The notes: generated from the sequence alone by a model not told the origin. DNA of 56,407 nt from an uncultured Planctomycetaceae bacterium (GCA_946408825.1 CAMJTU010000025.1:1-56407), one strand, 5' to 3'. Shown: positions 36,681-46,692, numbered from the stretch's first letter. Program-made: numbers and translations.

Positions 36681-39107
36681 TTATTGATTGGCGCCGAATA
36701 TTTTTGACGAAAAGGCGGGGACGACGACGTCCTCTTCCTCATAGCGGTAATCGACGTCGCTGAAGTTTACTACTACCGATATTCCGTTCGCAAACATGGT
36801 TTTCTGGACCTTCCTATCTTGTGTTAAAATCTGGTGATCTGTCATTTCAACGCGTCCAGTGAGTCGAGAGACGGGTTCTGCGATTTTGTAGCTTTCAATA
36901 AACCGCTCGCGATTCTCGTCGAGAAATTCACCCTTGAACAGATACATCGGAGGGACTCCATAAAGCGCGTTGAAAAGATCTCGCTTGAGCCAAAGCGCCG
37001 GAAACTTATTGTTATAGTCGCCCCAGTACCAGTAGGAAACGACGCAACCGTGATAAACCAATTCAAAGAGGGGGAGACGAAATGTTTCGCCAAGTTGATA
37101 CTTTTCAACGAGTTCGGGAACTTCTTGCCAGATACGATCCATATAGCGACCCGAATCTGGACAGCGGTAAGGTCCGAGACTCATCATGCCTTCATAATAG
37201 TCGCAGTATGGAACCGACGCGTCGATTCCCGTCTCGCTTCCGCAGACGAGATTGAAGCGACGACCAAAGAGCGCAAGAAGTTCCATCCGCGCGTTTTTGC
37301 TGTCCGTTCGGGTCATAGGATGGTCTGGATTCCAACATTCTCGCCACGGGGAGGCGACTGTCGTGTCGATAAATTGACACCGATACGGGGTCGTTGCGAG
37401 AAGAGCGGAAAGACGTTTTTCAGCATACGACGGCGCTTTGAGGTCGCAGAGAACTCCGCAGGGGATTCGAGGCTTTGACGGGTCTTTCGCGTCGACTTCC
37501 CAACCTTTTGTCCACGTTCCGTCTGGGGAATCCCATACAATATCTTGCGGCCACGCTTCGGGAATCCAAGACCCATGAATCCAAGAGACCTCGGGATAAC
37601 GCGCCGGATCCATAATATCTTGATATATGTCGTATGTTGAGGTCAAAACGCCTTTGAGTTCGTTCATTTCTTTGATTTCTTCAGCGGAACCGCCTCCGCT
37701 CCATAGAATACGGTCAAATCCCATCTCTTGAAGTTTATGAATTTTTTCGAGCTTATCGGCGTCCCATGTCCAGATATTAGCCGCGCCTACGAGCAGGTCG
37801 ATTCCCTCCGCAAGATTCGGATTGCGTCTGATCTTTTCATCAAAATCCACAAGGAGACCAATTTTATCGGCATATTTCCGATAGCGTTTGCAGAACGCGA
37901 CATGTCCTCCTTTATCGAAAAAGACGAGTCGTAACGTTCTGTCGTAGCTAAAGAGCTTTTTGGCTCCGTGCCAAACCTGGGTTATGGATAGAGCCTTGAC
38001 GTCGGCGTTTTCGGTTGACAAATCTTGAGAATCGGCAGGGCGTGACTCGACGAGAATTACGGAGTCGTCTGGCGTCTCTATGATTCCCATGTAACCGTCG
38101 CCCTCATTTGCGTCAATTGTATCGTTGACGACGCCCCAGAACGCCATGCAAAGTCCGTGACCGCCAAACGTGTGGATACTTGCGACGCTTGGGGGATTGT
38201 CTGTCGCAGGAAAGGAGATTCCCTCGTTTATGGGGAGAATAATCCGGTCCGTTGTTCGGGATGAGAACGGGTAGGGGTAGAACAGCGGTTCGGGATGCGG
38301 CGCGTTTTTATCTGCTTTGAGCTGAACGACTAACTCCGGCGCGGCGTCTTCTAGTTTGAGAACGGCGTGAAACGTAAGCATATTCCTCGCGTCCAATAGT
38401 TCGAAATCGACGCCGTTGGGAAGTTTCTTAGCGTCAATGACGAATTGGTTTCGCGTCGAGACGATTTGACTCCATTTACGGTTCGTCCGGAGATCGAGAA
38501 CGCTGAAGGAAGCGTTTTCTAAATTGAAGTCAATTTGAAGAAATTGATTCTTGACGACGAAGGAGCCCGTAACTTTCCCGATTGGGATCGAATCGACGTG
38601 TTCGATTTGGAAGAGTTCAATAAAGACGTCGGTTTTACCGTCTCCAACGATGCGAGGTTCGATTGTCGCCACTTCCGCGGGGATAATGAACTTTGTTTCG
38701 CTAGCGTGCCAATCGCCGAAGGGGAGTTCGTTTTGTCCTCCGTAAACCCATGAGATCGCTTCGTTTTTATTGTCGTATAGAACGACGCTTGGTCTAACGG
38801 CTTTTTCGCCCACGTTCTTGCCACGATATCGAACGACGAATACGTCGCCAGGTGAAACGTCGATTCTTTCGGGAATGCGGACAGCCCAATCTAGCGCGCC
38901 GTTATGGACGACGTGTAACGCGGTTTTAATTTCTCTAGAATCGTTTTCTACTATTTCGACATTCAGTGCGTTTGGGTCTCGCGCCCAACTTGGAGGATCG
39001 GACGGCAACGTCCAGACTTCGCCGCCCATAACGAAAGAACAACAGGTAAGAACTAATGTCAGCGCGACGACGCGCGTCGCAAGAAACCCTTGCAAAAGAC
39101 GACGCAT
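36681..39107 (-). CDS. Secreted protein, possible glycoside hydrolase of TIM-barrel type
   Basis: The 808-residue protein has a signal peptide (hydrophobic residues 11-27, cleavage near VMGGE). A beta-rich N-terminal half (about 30-400) fits carbohydrate-binding or supersandwich folds. A (beta/alpha)-type part follows at about 430-740, including KIHKLQEMGFDRILWSGGG, TPYRCQFIDTT, CGSETGIDASVPYCDYYEG and YHGCVVSYWYWGDYNN. A small beta domain ends the protein. The layout and the invariant-looking Asp/Glu (FIDTT, GSETG) recall GH101/GH129-type or DUF5696-type enzymes, but I cannot assign a family. GGAGG precedes the ATG. It stands alone on its strand. Confidence 0.5.
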   Translation of the reverse strand: MRRLLQGFLATRVVALTLVLTCCSFVMGGEVWTLPSDPPSWARDPNALNVEIVENDSREIKTALHVVHNGALDWAVRIPERIDVSPGDVFVVRYRGKNVGEKAVRPSVVLYDNKNEAISWVYGGQNELPFGDWHASETKFIIPAEVATIEPRIVGDGKTDVFIELFQIEHVDSIPIGKVTGSFVVKNQFLQIDFNLENASFSVLDLRTNRKWSQIVSTRNQFVIDAKKLPNGVDFELLDARNMLTFHAVLKLEDAAPELVVQLKADKNAPHPEPLFYPYPFSSRTTDRIILPINEGISFPATDNPPSVASIHTFGGHGLCMAFWGVVNDTIDANEGDGYMGIIETPDDSVILVESRPADSQDLSTENADVKALSITQVWHGAKKLFSYDRTLRLVFFDKGGHVAFCKRYRKYADKIGLLVDFDEKIRRNPNLAEGIDLLVGAANIWTWDADKLEKIHKLQEMGFDRILWSGGGSAEEIKEMNELKGVLTSTYDIYQDIMDPARYPEVSWIHGSWIPEAWPQDIVWDSPDGTWTKGWEVDAKDPSKPRIPCGVLCDLKAPSYAEKRLSALLATTPYRCQFIDTTVASPWRECWNPDHPMTRTDSKNARMELLALFGRRFNLVCGSETGIDASVPYCDYYEGMMSLGPYRCPDSGRYMDRIWQEVPELVEKYQLGETFRLPLFELVYHGCVVSYWYWGDYNNKFPALWLKRDLFNALYGVPPMYLFKGEFLDENRERFIESYKIAEPVSRLTGRVEMTDHQILTQDRKVQKTMFANGISVVVNFSDVDYRYEEEDVVVPAFSSKIFGANQ

Positions 39108-39278
39108 TTTTTTCCTCCAGAAATGAGGGGTTAGTTAGCGATACAGCTCGAATTCCACGAGGTTAAACGATTATACCAGCGGTTGTTGAGCTTTTAAAGA
39201 ACGCGCGGTCGACAGGGTTGTTATTTTTAACGACCCCATATAATTGTGGGAGTTTTAAGCGTCTAAGGAGAACGGATC

Positions 39279-39908
39279 GTGGAATTGATTTCGACATGTT
39301 GCCTTTCCGCCGTTGCATTGGGCGCGTTTTTTGGATTTCAAGGTTCCGTTTCGCCCGGACCGTTGCAGACCGTTATTATTTCCGAATCGCTTTCGCGGGG
39401 TATTCGATCCAGTTGGCGTGTTGCGACGATTTCTCTTGTTTCTGATCCTTTCGCGCTCGTCGTCGCCGTCCTTTTTGTCGCAAACTTACCGAACGCGTTT
39501 ATCGCGGGAATTTCATTTCTAGGCGCGTTGACCTTATTTAGGATTGCATGGTTACAGTTCCGCACGACCGTTGACGATTTTCATGTCCAAACGCCGCAAT
39601 CTCGTCTTTCTTTCTTTACGATTTGGACGACTAATATGTTTAACCCTAACTTATGGATTTTTTCTTTTACGATTAACGCCGTTCAAATCAGTCAATTTTT
39701 TAAGGAAGGCGGATTTATGGCCGTAGTCGCATATTTGTCGGCTTTTTTTGTCGCGATCTGTTCTTGCAATCTTTTGATTGCGTTTATCGTCTCAAAAAGC
39801 AGACGCTTCTTTGACGTGAAACGATTGGTTGGAATCAACCGTATTCTTGGCGTTTTTCTTCTGATTGTCGCCGTACGATTTGTTTATATAGGATTTAGCT
39901 GTCTTTAA
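39279..39908 (+). CDS. LysE-family exporter
   Basis: The 209-residue protein has about six transmembrane helices and the LysE/RhtB start pattern: a first helix followed by SVSPGPLQTVIISESLSRGIRSS, which carries the conserved PGP. A second conserved block, NMFNPNLWIF, matches the family NPK/NPN region. Members export amino acids or similar metabolites; the substrate cannot be told from sequence. The GTG at 39279 has AAGGAG eight bases upstream. Confidence 0.8.
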   Translation: MELISTCCLSAVALGAFFGFQGSVSPGPLQTVIISESLSRGIRSSWRVATISLVSDPFALVVAVLFVANLPNAFIAGISFLGALTLFRIAWLQFRTTVDDFHVQTPQSRLSFFTIWTTNMFNPNLWIFSFTINAVQISQFFKEGGFMAVVAYLSAFFVAICSCNLLIAFIVSKSRRFFDVKRLVGINRILGVFLLIVAVRFVYIGFSCL

Positions 39909-40122
39909 CCCATTTCCGTATCAGAACGGTGAAGAATGAAGATGTTAAAATATAACGTTTTTAGTGAATTTTCTTGAAATATTTAACGTTTGTATCTATT
40001 TAGTCGATAATACCGATAGCGCCGACGAAGCGTAAACGATAGACGTTGCGCGTTACTTTGAAGTCGGACTCAGAAACAAACTGTTAGACGCGGCGTCGCG
40101 TCGTCGTTGAAAGGATGCGCTA

Positions 40123-42441
40123 ATGAAGTCTCCCAACACTTTATCGACTTCTTGCGTCAGAATGTCGTTTATGGGCGTTCGGAAAGGCCGAACTTTTTGC
40201 TCTGCGATTGTGCTGATGTTGATTTGTCCGCTCGCATTCGTCTCGTGCCAATCTGCAAATTCCGGTAAGACGGGTATGTCGAAGCGTGACAATCCCTATG
40301 CTAAATATGATCCGAAGACGCCGGAGGAAGAAGCGTATTATCGCGACGTATATTCCGGAAACTGGAGTGAAGATACTGAAAGCGGACTCGCGTCTGTTTT
40401 CAAGCACAGCGGTTCGACGACTCTTCCCAAACACTGGCAGACTATGCCCCCTGGAGCTAGGACTCTTGAAGATATCCGTTTCGAGGCGTCGCAACGCAAA
40501 ATGGCTGAGGTTCGTTCTTCTGGACGCGCTCTTCCAACGCGTGGAATTACGCGTCCGGCGACGAATGCGCCCGTTCCCTCATACGCTGCTCCTGTTCAGT
40601 CGCAAGCAGCCTATTCTGCTCCGCCTCAAACCGTTCCTGCTCCAGTCCAAGTTCCAAGCGTAAATTCTTATCCACCGACGTCTGCGCCCCTTGCTCAACC
40701 TTATGTCGCTATGCAGCCGACGGTTGCCCAACCTAATCCTTATGCGCAGGTTCCTGGGCAATCTTATGCGCAAATCCCTGCGCAACCGACTTCTGCGCCC
40801 ATGGCTAATACGGCGCCTCAGTATCCCGTGCAGACGCCAGGATATCAAGTTGTTCCGAACGGTCAGGTCGTTGTTCCAAGTTACGCCGTCCAGACTCCCC
40901 CGGTTGCTAACCCGGCGCAAAACGTTGAGTTTGTCGCCCAGGCTCCGACACAACCTGTTGCTCAGCCTGTTGTCCAGCCGCAAACAATTGCTCCTCAGCC
41001 TTCCGCGCAACCTTCGCAGACCGTTTATCCGCGGCAGCAGACGACTTACCCTGGCGCAAATATTAGCGCGTCCGTCGATCTCTTTGACGCTTCCAAATGG
41101 TTGATTAGAGGGCAGGAACCAGAAGACGACCCCTTTGCCGACGAAGACGATCCTTTTGCCGACGACTCAGACGACGTTGCAGACGAGGACGACGACGTTG
41201 CTTCTGACGCCGACGCTTCTGTCGACGAAGACGATCCTGAAGAGGAGAAATCGGCTGTTTCGAACGACGTTAAGGAAGAGAAGTCGCCTGCCGTAGACGT
41301 CACGACTGATAACGTTACTGTTAAATCCGTCGCTCCTGAAGCTAAAGCAAACGACGTTGTGCTTGAACCCGTCGGAGCGTCGACTCCTGTTTCTGAAACG
41401 ATTGCCGCCATTCGTTCACGCGGTAGGAAACTTGCGCTTAAAGTCGATCCCAAGATTGCCGAACCCTACGCTAACGTTCGTCGTCCAAATGACGCAAAGT
41501 CTGCTCAGAACGACCAAGATAGGGCGCGTCGCGAATTTGACGAATACATCGTTTCTGGCGGCGACGCGAACGGGCAGGTTGTCGCTCGAGAAGATTGGTC
41601 GATCGAAAATCTCGAATCAGAGGATTCTGTCGCTCATTTCGACACGATCGACGGTCGAATCCTTATTGAGCCGACGAATCGCGTCTTTTTGTACAGTCCT
41701 CGTTTCGGCGCCGTTCGCCAGATTGTCGGTCCGATAGAGGGCGATCACCGCGAAGGAATTGAAATCGCCAATACGAACGAAGGCGCGATCCAAGGAGATA
41801 GGATCGAAGGCGTCGACGTTAGATCTAACGAGGTTCGTCCGCTTGGCGCTAGCAACTCTGTGCAGCCCCAAGGCGCGGAAACTACGGTTGGAATCGTTCA
41901 GTCAACCGGTCTCCAAGGCGTTATGGAAGGAGACGCCCAGATTCGTCTCGGGGCGATGTTAACGTCTGAAACAGTCGACGATTTGAGCGCCGAAGACGCG
42001 TCGCTCATGCTCGACGGGGTCCTCGCGGCTCAAGGTTGGAGCGGAGAACAGGGCGTCGCTGTTTCAACGGATTTAGTCAATGTTTTTTCAAACGCTTATG
42101 TCGAAGGCGCCGCGACGATTTATCAAATCAAAGACGACACGAAGACCTCGAAACTGCGCGTTGTCAAAATTGCTAACAAAGACGCCGCAAAACCTGGCGA
42201 GTTCGTCGAGTTTACGCTTCGTTTTGAAAACATCGGCGACGAGCCGATTGGAAACGTCACGATCCTTGACGACCTTTCTACGCGACTTCGTTATGTCGAC
42301 GGCACTGCGCAGTCCTCTGTCGAATCGGATTTTTTCGCAGATCTTAACGAAAAGGGTTCGCTTATTCTGCGTTGGGAGATCACGAAACCGCTTTATCCAA
42401 AAGAGTTTGGCGTCGTGCGTTTCATTTGTAAGGTTCAGTAA
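40123..42441 (+). CDS. Lipoprotein-like surface protein with low-complexity linker and DUF11 domain
   Basis: The 772-residue protein has an N-terminal signal ending in FVSCQS, a possible but non-ideal lipobox. A Pro/Gln/Ala-rich low-complexity region covers about residues 145-310, and a strongly acidic stretch with repeated DDPFADE covers about 335-375. The C-terminal DUF11/OmcB-like beta domain contains KPGEFVEFTLRFENIGDEPIGNVTILDDL (about 685-715). Planctomycetes encode many DUF11 proteins with similar layouts, thought to belong to the cell surface. AAAGGA precedes the ATG by nine bases. The role is structural by inference. Confidence 0.7.
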   Translation: MKSPNTLSTSCVRMSFMGVRKGRTFCSAIVLMLICPLAFVSCQSANSGKTGMSKRDNPYAKYDPKTPEEEAYYRDVYSGNWSEDTESGLASVFKHSGSTTLPKHWQTMPPGARTLEDIRFEASQRKMAEVRSSGRALPTRGITRPATNAPVPSYAAPVQSQAAYSAPPQTVPAPVQVPSVNSYPPTSAPLAQPYVAMQPTVAQPNPYAQVPGQSYAQIPAQPTSAPMANTAPQYPVQTPGYQVVPNGQVVVPSYAVQTPPVANPAQNVEFVAQAPTQPVAQPVVQPQTIAPQPSAQPSQTVYPRQQTTYPGANISASVDLFDASKWLIRGQEPEDDPFADEDDPFADDSDDVADEDDDVASDADASVDEDDPEEEKSAVSNDVKEEKSPAVDVTTDNVTVKSVAPEAKANDVVLEPVGASTPVSETIAAIRSRGRKLALKVDPKIAEPYANVRRPNDAKSAQNDQDRARREFDEYIVSGGDANGQVVAREDWSIENLESEDSVAHFDTIDGRILIEPTNRVFLYSPRFGAVRQIVGPIEGDHREGIEIANTNEGAIQGDRIEGVDVRSNEVRPLGASNSVQPQGAETTVGIVQSTGLQGVMEGDAQIRLGAMLTSETVDDLSAEDASLMLDGVLAAQGWSGEQGVAVSTDLVNVFSNAYVEGAATIYQIKDDTKTSKLRVVKIANKDAAKPGEFVEFTLRFENIGDEPIGNVTILDDLSTRLRYVDGTAQSSVESDFFADLNEKGSLILRWEITKPLYPKEFGVVRFICKVQ

Positions 42442-42499
42442 TTCAAGGCAAGTCTTTGATTCTCCCTTTTCGGCTTGATCGACGGGGAGAATAAGAAGC

Positions 42500-42549
42500 G
42501 GATGAGCAGCGCGTAAGTTGGGAACGCGAAGTTCATCCGTTTTCTTTTC
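42500..42549 (+). terminator. Terminator after the DUF11 gene
   Basis: CGGATGA (42500-42506) pairs with TCATCCG (42534-42540), with an inner CGCGT/ACGCG stem, followed by TTTTCTTTTC. An upstream ATTCTCCC/GGGAGAAT stem (42460-42493) may add a second structure. Confidence 0.75.
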
Positions 42550-42668
42550 TTGTCTTACTCGTTTATCCTTAACTTGACTGGCTATTTCATTGTGTTTAAA
42601 CTTTAAGTCGCGCTGTTCTTTTTTGATATGGCAGCGTAGATAAATACGTTTAACAACTTGAGAAAACG

Positions 42669-44375
42669 ATGGCAAACGAGACTTCAAACGTCGCCGTGTG
42701 GGACGCGTCCTTCGAATTGGATAGATTAGAACGATACGATCGTTTGAAGGCGGCGTGTCTTTATCTTCGTGAATACGAACCGCCGGCGCTGGATTTCTAC
42801 CTTGCCGACGAAATGGATCGCGTTATTCGCCTCTTTGAACCTCCTCTCGATCCGAACGAACCCGAAACGACTCGCGACGTTCAAGAAAAGGAATGGAGGA
42901 ACGTACGTCGTTTCCTTCGTCAGATTGACGGACGTGTTTCTGACCAGGCCGTTTTTCTTTCATATGCTCGCGAAGAGTTTGAAAACGCGTGGTCGCGTCA
43001 GAATCCTCGTGAACGTCGCTCGATGGTCGAACGGCGGCTTTTTGAGAGTAACGCACGCGTTAAGACCAATCACCTAAAGAATTACGCTATTAATGTCGCC
43101 GCCGCGACGACGGAAAGAAACGATTTCGATTCGATTAGAGATCGCGTGGTCGACGCTATTGTCGCGGATAAAGAGGCCGTGTTCACGCTGTGCGAGTATG
43201 CGTCGGCGCTCGACGATTACGGTTTTTCTGATTCGGAAGAGGTTCGTACTCTTTGCGACGTGATGATTGATTTCCTTCGCGATCGTTTTATAAGCGTCCC
43301 GCCGTTGGCGTCGAACGCCGAGCAAGATTCGGACGTGTCTGTTAATGCCCTAGATCAATCTGCTTTGTCGACGACGAAAGACGAACTCGTCGACGGTACG
43401 GCAGACGACGAGTTACTGGATTCAGACGTAGAAAGAGGAGCTCGCGGCGCCGACGGCTATTATCCCGTTAACGAGGAACTTGCAAAGGCAGCGCAAGAGG
43501 CCAATTCGTTTCGCGGTTACTCAACGGGCAGCGCGACCCGAGAATATCGGACGGCTGTGGATTCTGCGCGTGAAGTGGCGACGCGACAGAAGGAAAAAGT
43601 CGACGCGCGTTATCATGAAAAGATTGATCGGATACTCGATTCTTATGAGCGTCAGCTTGCGGCGTGGTACGATCGATTTCATCGCAACGCCGCTTCTTGT
43701 CCGTCAATTATGATTGCCGGCGCGGGTAATTTTCCTCGCAAGAAACACGAGGTGAAAATTCGTCGTACTAGCGAATTACTTCGTGAACATGAGAAAATGA
43801 AGGAGACCATGGAGCGAAGAATTAGAGGCGTTGGAACGGGTGGGATTAGTTCTGACGACTCAGACGCGCTCGAAAGATTGGAAGCGAAACTCGCCGTTCT
43901 AAAAGAACGGCATGAGGAGATGAAGAAGGCGAACGCGTATCGACGAAAAAACGGATCATGGGAAGGTTATGACGGCGCCCTCAAGGACAAAGTCTGCAGA
44001 GAGGGGCCGGCAATCTATCAGTTCTTTAATCTTCCCAATAGCCTCGCAGAGATTCATCGGATCGATCAACGGATCAAATACCTCAAGAGACAGGCGGAGA
44101 CGGAGTATGGCGACGGCTGGCATTTTGACGGCGGCGTCGTGAGAGCGAATAAGGACGAGAACCGTCTGCAAATATTCTTTGACGACATTCCTTCGGAGAA
44201 GACCCGCGCCGATCTTCGTCATTGCGGATTCCGCTGGTCTCCCAGGAACAAGGCGTGGCAACGTATGCTTACGCCCGACGCGATCTTTGCCGCAAAACGA
44301 CTGGGTTTCATCCCTTCAGACTGGTCTGCGGGCGGCGCGGTAAACGAGCGACGCGACGACGCGCCAACGCTGTAA
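42669..44375 (+). CDS. Protein with a mobile-element-type C-terminal domain, otherwise unknown
   Basis: The 568-residue protein has an N-terminal helical part (about 1-230), an acidic linker and a coiled coil (about 300-420). Its C-terminal half includes IAGAGNFPRKKHEVKIRR, LERLEAKLAVLKERHEEMKKAN, then LQIFFDDIPSEKTRADLRHCGFRWSPRNKAWQRMLT. That order (GAGNFP, Lys-rich coiled coil, KxNRLQIFFD, GFRWSP..AWQR) resembles, from memory, uncharacterised proteins of conjugative transposons and plasmids in Bacteroidetes and Firmicutes. The N-terminal half is not part of that pattern. It stands alone between two terminators, with no other mobile genes nearby. Function unknown. Confidence 0.5.
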   Translation: MANETSNVAVWDASFELDRLERYDRLKAACLYLREYEPPALDFYLADEMDRVIRLFEPPLDPNEPETTRDVQEKEWRNVRRFLRQIDGRVSDQAVFLSYAREEFENAWSRQNPRERRSMVERRLFESNARVKTNHLKNYAINVAAATTERNDFDSIRDRVVDAIVADKEAVFTLCEYASALDDYGFSDSEEVRTLCDVMIDFLRDRFISVPPLASNAEQDSDVSVNALDQSALSTTKDELVDGTADDELLDSDVERGARGADGYYPVNEELAKAAQEANSFRGYSTGSATREYRTAVDSAREVATRQKEKVDARYHEKIDRILDSYERQLAAWYDRFHRNAASCPSIMIAGAGNFPRKKHEVKIRRTSELLREHEKMKETMERRIRGVGTGGISSDDSDALERLEAKLAVLKERHEEMKKANAYRRKNGSWEGYDGALKDKVCREGPAIYQFFNLPNSLAEIHRIDQRIKYLKRQAETEYGDGWHFDGGVVRANKDENRLQIFFDDIPSEKTRADLRHCGFRWSPRNKAWQRMLTPDAIFAAKRLGFIPSDWSAGGAVNERRDDAPTL

Positions 44376-44385
44376 CCCGAAGAAA

Positions 44386-44421
44386 ACGCCCTGCGAGGAA
44401 ACAAGCGTCCTCGCAGGGCGT
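44386..44421. terminator. Bidirectional terminator with 14-bp perfect stem
   Basis: ACGCCCTGCGAGGA (44386-44399) is perfectly complementary to TCCTCGCAGGGCGT (44408-44421). The minus-strand transcript continues into TTTTCTTC, giving a strong terminator for the EF-hand gene; on the + strand the T-run is weak. Confidence 0.85.
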
Positions 44422-44467
44422 CGCTTTATAGGGACGAACGGAAACGTTCGTCGGCTAATCTGCGGAA

Positions 44468-45649
44468 TTATTTGTTTTCGCTTTCGCTGGGCGCGCCTCG
44501 ACGACCGCCGCGCATCCCGCCGCCGAAACCGGGACCTTGGGGTCTAGCGGCTTCAAGCTCGTCGCCGGAGAGGAATCCATCGCCGTCTTTGTCGGCGTTT
44601 TTCATCCTATCTTTGAACTCCTGGGGGAGTTGCTCAGGGAGTTTGGAAAGATCTAATTTGCCGTCGCTAAAAGCGTCGCCAAAGAAGTTGAATCTTGGGG
44701 CGCCGTCCCTGCGGTTTCCCTGCATTCCACCGAAACCGGGCTGTCCGCCAGGTTGGGGACCGCCGAAACCCGGTTGACCGCCGAATTGAGGGCCTCCGAA
44801 TCCGGGTTGACCGCCGAATTGGGGACCGCCGAATCCGGGTTGACCGCTGAACTGAGGGCCTCCGAAACCAGGCTGACCGCCGAACTGGGGACCTCCGAAT
44901 CCAGGCTGACCGCCGAACTGAAATCCAGTTCCAATGATCTGATTAATGAAGAAGGGAAGGGATCGATATTTTTCGCGAACTACGTCGCCCAAGGCTTTCT
45001 GTTCGTCTGCGTCGAGAATACCGTCGCTATTTTTGTCGAATTCTTTGAGAGACGCGCTGAGCTTTTCGAGGTTGATCGCATTATTTTCGTCGATGAATTC
45101 CGGTCTTTCGCCTTCTCTAAACTGGAACTTCGGACGCGGTAGATCGCGAAATTCTTCCATGGAGAGGAAACCGTCGCCGTCCTTATCGGCGGCTTTCATT
45201 TCGTCTTTACGCTCTTGCGGAAACTGTTCCGGGAGTTTTGAGAGGTCAAGCTTGAACGCGTCGTTTCCTTGTGGGAAGCCCATGCCGGGTCTTTGTCCTC
45301 CAAAGTTTCCAGGCATGCCGCCAAAACCGGGCTGTCCTCCGAACTGAGGCGCGTTTTGACCTCGCGGCGCAGGACGGTTGCCGAAGTTAGGGAAGACTTC
45401 CTTAACTTCATCCTGCGTAAGACGTCCGTCGCCGTCTTTGTCGGCCGCTTTGAACGCCTGTTTGCGCTCGTCGGGAAGACGATCGCTCGCGAGAATTTTG
45501 GAAAGATCAAGACTTCCGTCTTCATTTCGCGCTTCAGCGAAGATTCGACCGCCCATGCGTCCTTGAGGAGACGGGTTTTGGGCGCCAGCAAAATGCGCGA
45601 CAGAAATCGCGACAGTAAGAACGACGGCAATGGAGAGAATCTTTTTCAT
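44468..45649 (-). CDS. Secreted EF-hand protein with Gly-Pro-Gln-Phe repeats
   Basis: A 393-residue exported protein with a signal peptide (about 1-24, ending HFAGAQ). Four EF-hand loops are visible: DKDGDGRLTQDE, DKDGDGFLSMEE, DKNSDGILDADE and DKDGDGFLSGDE. Between the third and fourth is a low-complexity array of about six GGQPGFGGPQF-like units (DNA 44729-44921). Modules starting LDLSKLPEQ precede two of the hands. Calcium binding in the periplasm or at the surface is the family expectation. The ATG at 45649 is used because AAAGGA precedes it; the ATG at 45667 lies upstream of that site. It is one of three paralogues in a row. Confidence 0.8.
   Translation of the reverse strand: MKKILSIAVVLTVAISVAHFAGAQNPSPQGRMGGRIFAEARNEDGSLDLSKILASDRLPDERKQAFKAADKDGDGRLTQDEVKEVFPNFGNRPAPRGQNAPQFGGQPGFGGMPGNFGGQRPGMGFPQGNDAFKLDLSKLPEQFPQERKDEMKAADKDGDGFLSMEEFRDLPRPKFQFREGERPEFIDENNAINLEKLSASLKEFDKNSDGILDADEQKALGDVVREKYRSLPFFINQIIGTGFQFGGQPGFGGPQFGGQPGFGGPQFSGQPGFGGPQFGGQPGFGGPQFGGQPGFGGPQPGGQPGFGGMQGNRRDGAPRFNFFGDAFSDGKLDLSKLPEQLPQEFKDRMKNADKDGDGFLSGDELEAARPQGPGFGGGMRGGRRGAPSESENK
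44729..44921 (-). repeat. 33-bp in-frame tandem repeat array in the EF-hand gene
   Basis: About six units of 33 bp encode an 11-residue GGQPGFGGPQF motif. Units differ mainly at silent positions and by single substitutions such as SGQ for GGQ, which suggests unequal crossing-over. Copy number is likely to vary between strains. Confidence 0.8.
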
Positions 45650-45953
45650 GGTATTGTCCTTTCGCAAAATAGTTTACTAGAAACAGGCGTAGATAGGTTC
45701 CGCGTCTCTTCGCTCGCACATTGGACTCGGTCGCCATAAATGTGAACGACGCGTCCGTTGCGAAATCGCGATGGCAGTGAACAAGAATAACTCTAACTGT
45801 TGTCTCTACTTGATTAAACACCAGACGCTTACATAAATTCCGGTACATAAGTTCCGGAAAAATTTACTTTTCTGAATTATAGCAGAAGCGATTCTGAATT
45901 GGAATACGGTTAATGTGTCAAATTGGCGCTGACGACAACCTTTTTTTACAACG

Positions 45954-46463
45954 TCAAACATGCTGTGGGGTTCGAGGTTTCGGCTCAGGACGTTTATGGT
46001 ATCGAGACGGCTTAGGCATGCGATTATGTTCGTTCTTATGAAACGACGGATGGAGACTGATCGGATGTTCTGAGTTGAACCAGACTTCAATATCGTGAAT
46101 AGCCAAGTCTAATTCGTGGTTACGGGACGACGTTTCCGAATTTGTCGCGAACGTTGACTCTTTTTTGCCGTCGCCGTCTGGAACGGCTTGTGATCTCGGA
46201 ATCGATAAACTGAACTCCCCCTGCGTGAGGAATCCATCTTTGTCCTCGTCAGCGTCTAGGAACGCTTTTTTTCGTTCATCCGGAAGTCGTGAACTGGCAA
46301 GCAGTATGCTGAGGTCGAGACGTCCGTCCTCGGTTTTTGCCAATTCTAAAACGCGTTCCGAATGAACGACGTCGGTTTTTCGGTTTTCATTTGGGGTATG
46401 AGACCAACGCGTCGAGAGGAGCGCCGCGCCGACGAGAATCGCTATTGTGAAAAGTTTTTTCAT
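45954..46463 (-). CDS. Short secreted EF-hand paralogue
   Basis: The 169-residue protein has a signal-type N-terminus (MKKLFTIAILVGAALLS), a module similar to the first one of its neighbour (EDGRLDLSILLASSRLPDERKKAF) and one EF-hand, DEDKDGFLTQGE. The C-terminal 90 residues are His/Pro/Asn-rich without a second hand. The start has only a weak ribosome-binding site (AAAGAA). It looks like a shortened duplicate of the larger gene at 44468-45649 with a new tail. Confidence 0.65.
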   Translation of the reverse strand: MKKLFTIAILVGAALLSTRWSHTPNENRKTDVVHSERVLELAKTEDGRLDLSILLASSRLPDERKKAFLDADEDKDGFLTQGEFSLSIPRSQAVPDGDGKKESTFATNSETSSRNHELDLAIHDIEVWFNSEHPISLHPSFHKNEHNRMPKPSRYHKRPEPKPRTPQHV

Positions 46464-46650
46464 GGCGACAATTCTTTCTGAAAATTCTTTGGCAAAACGT
46501 TCGGAGCAGAACCTGCTTTGGGACGAACAACTTCTGGACGGATTAAACGCTTATCGGTTGTCTGTCGACGGGATGTTAAACAATGACAATAGGTTGAAGT
46601 TTCGATATTTCTTTTGAATTCTTCAAAGATGAGAAAAATTTATGGGTAAA
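46464..46650. other. Upstream region of the short EF-hand gene
   Basis: Together with the terminator that follows, this forms a 367-bp gene-free interval. I see no clear promoter hexamers in it. Confidence 0.3.
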
Positions 46651-46692
46651 GAAAATCGCCGACCTACGATAATATCTTTCGTAGATCGGCGA
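46651..46692 (-). terminator. Terminator of the third EF-hand gene
   Basis: TCGCCGACCTACGA (46656-46669) pairs with TCGTAGATCGGCGA (46679-46692) with one mismatch; the minus-strand transcript continues into TTTTCTTT. It lies about 140 nt after the stop of the gene at 46831. Confidence 0.85.

Noticed and set aside
36834..37478. 214-codon plus-strand frame opposite the secreted protein gene
   Set aside because: Shadow of the 808-residue gene, which has a signal peptide and coherent domains.
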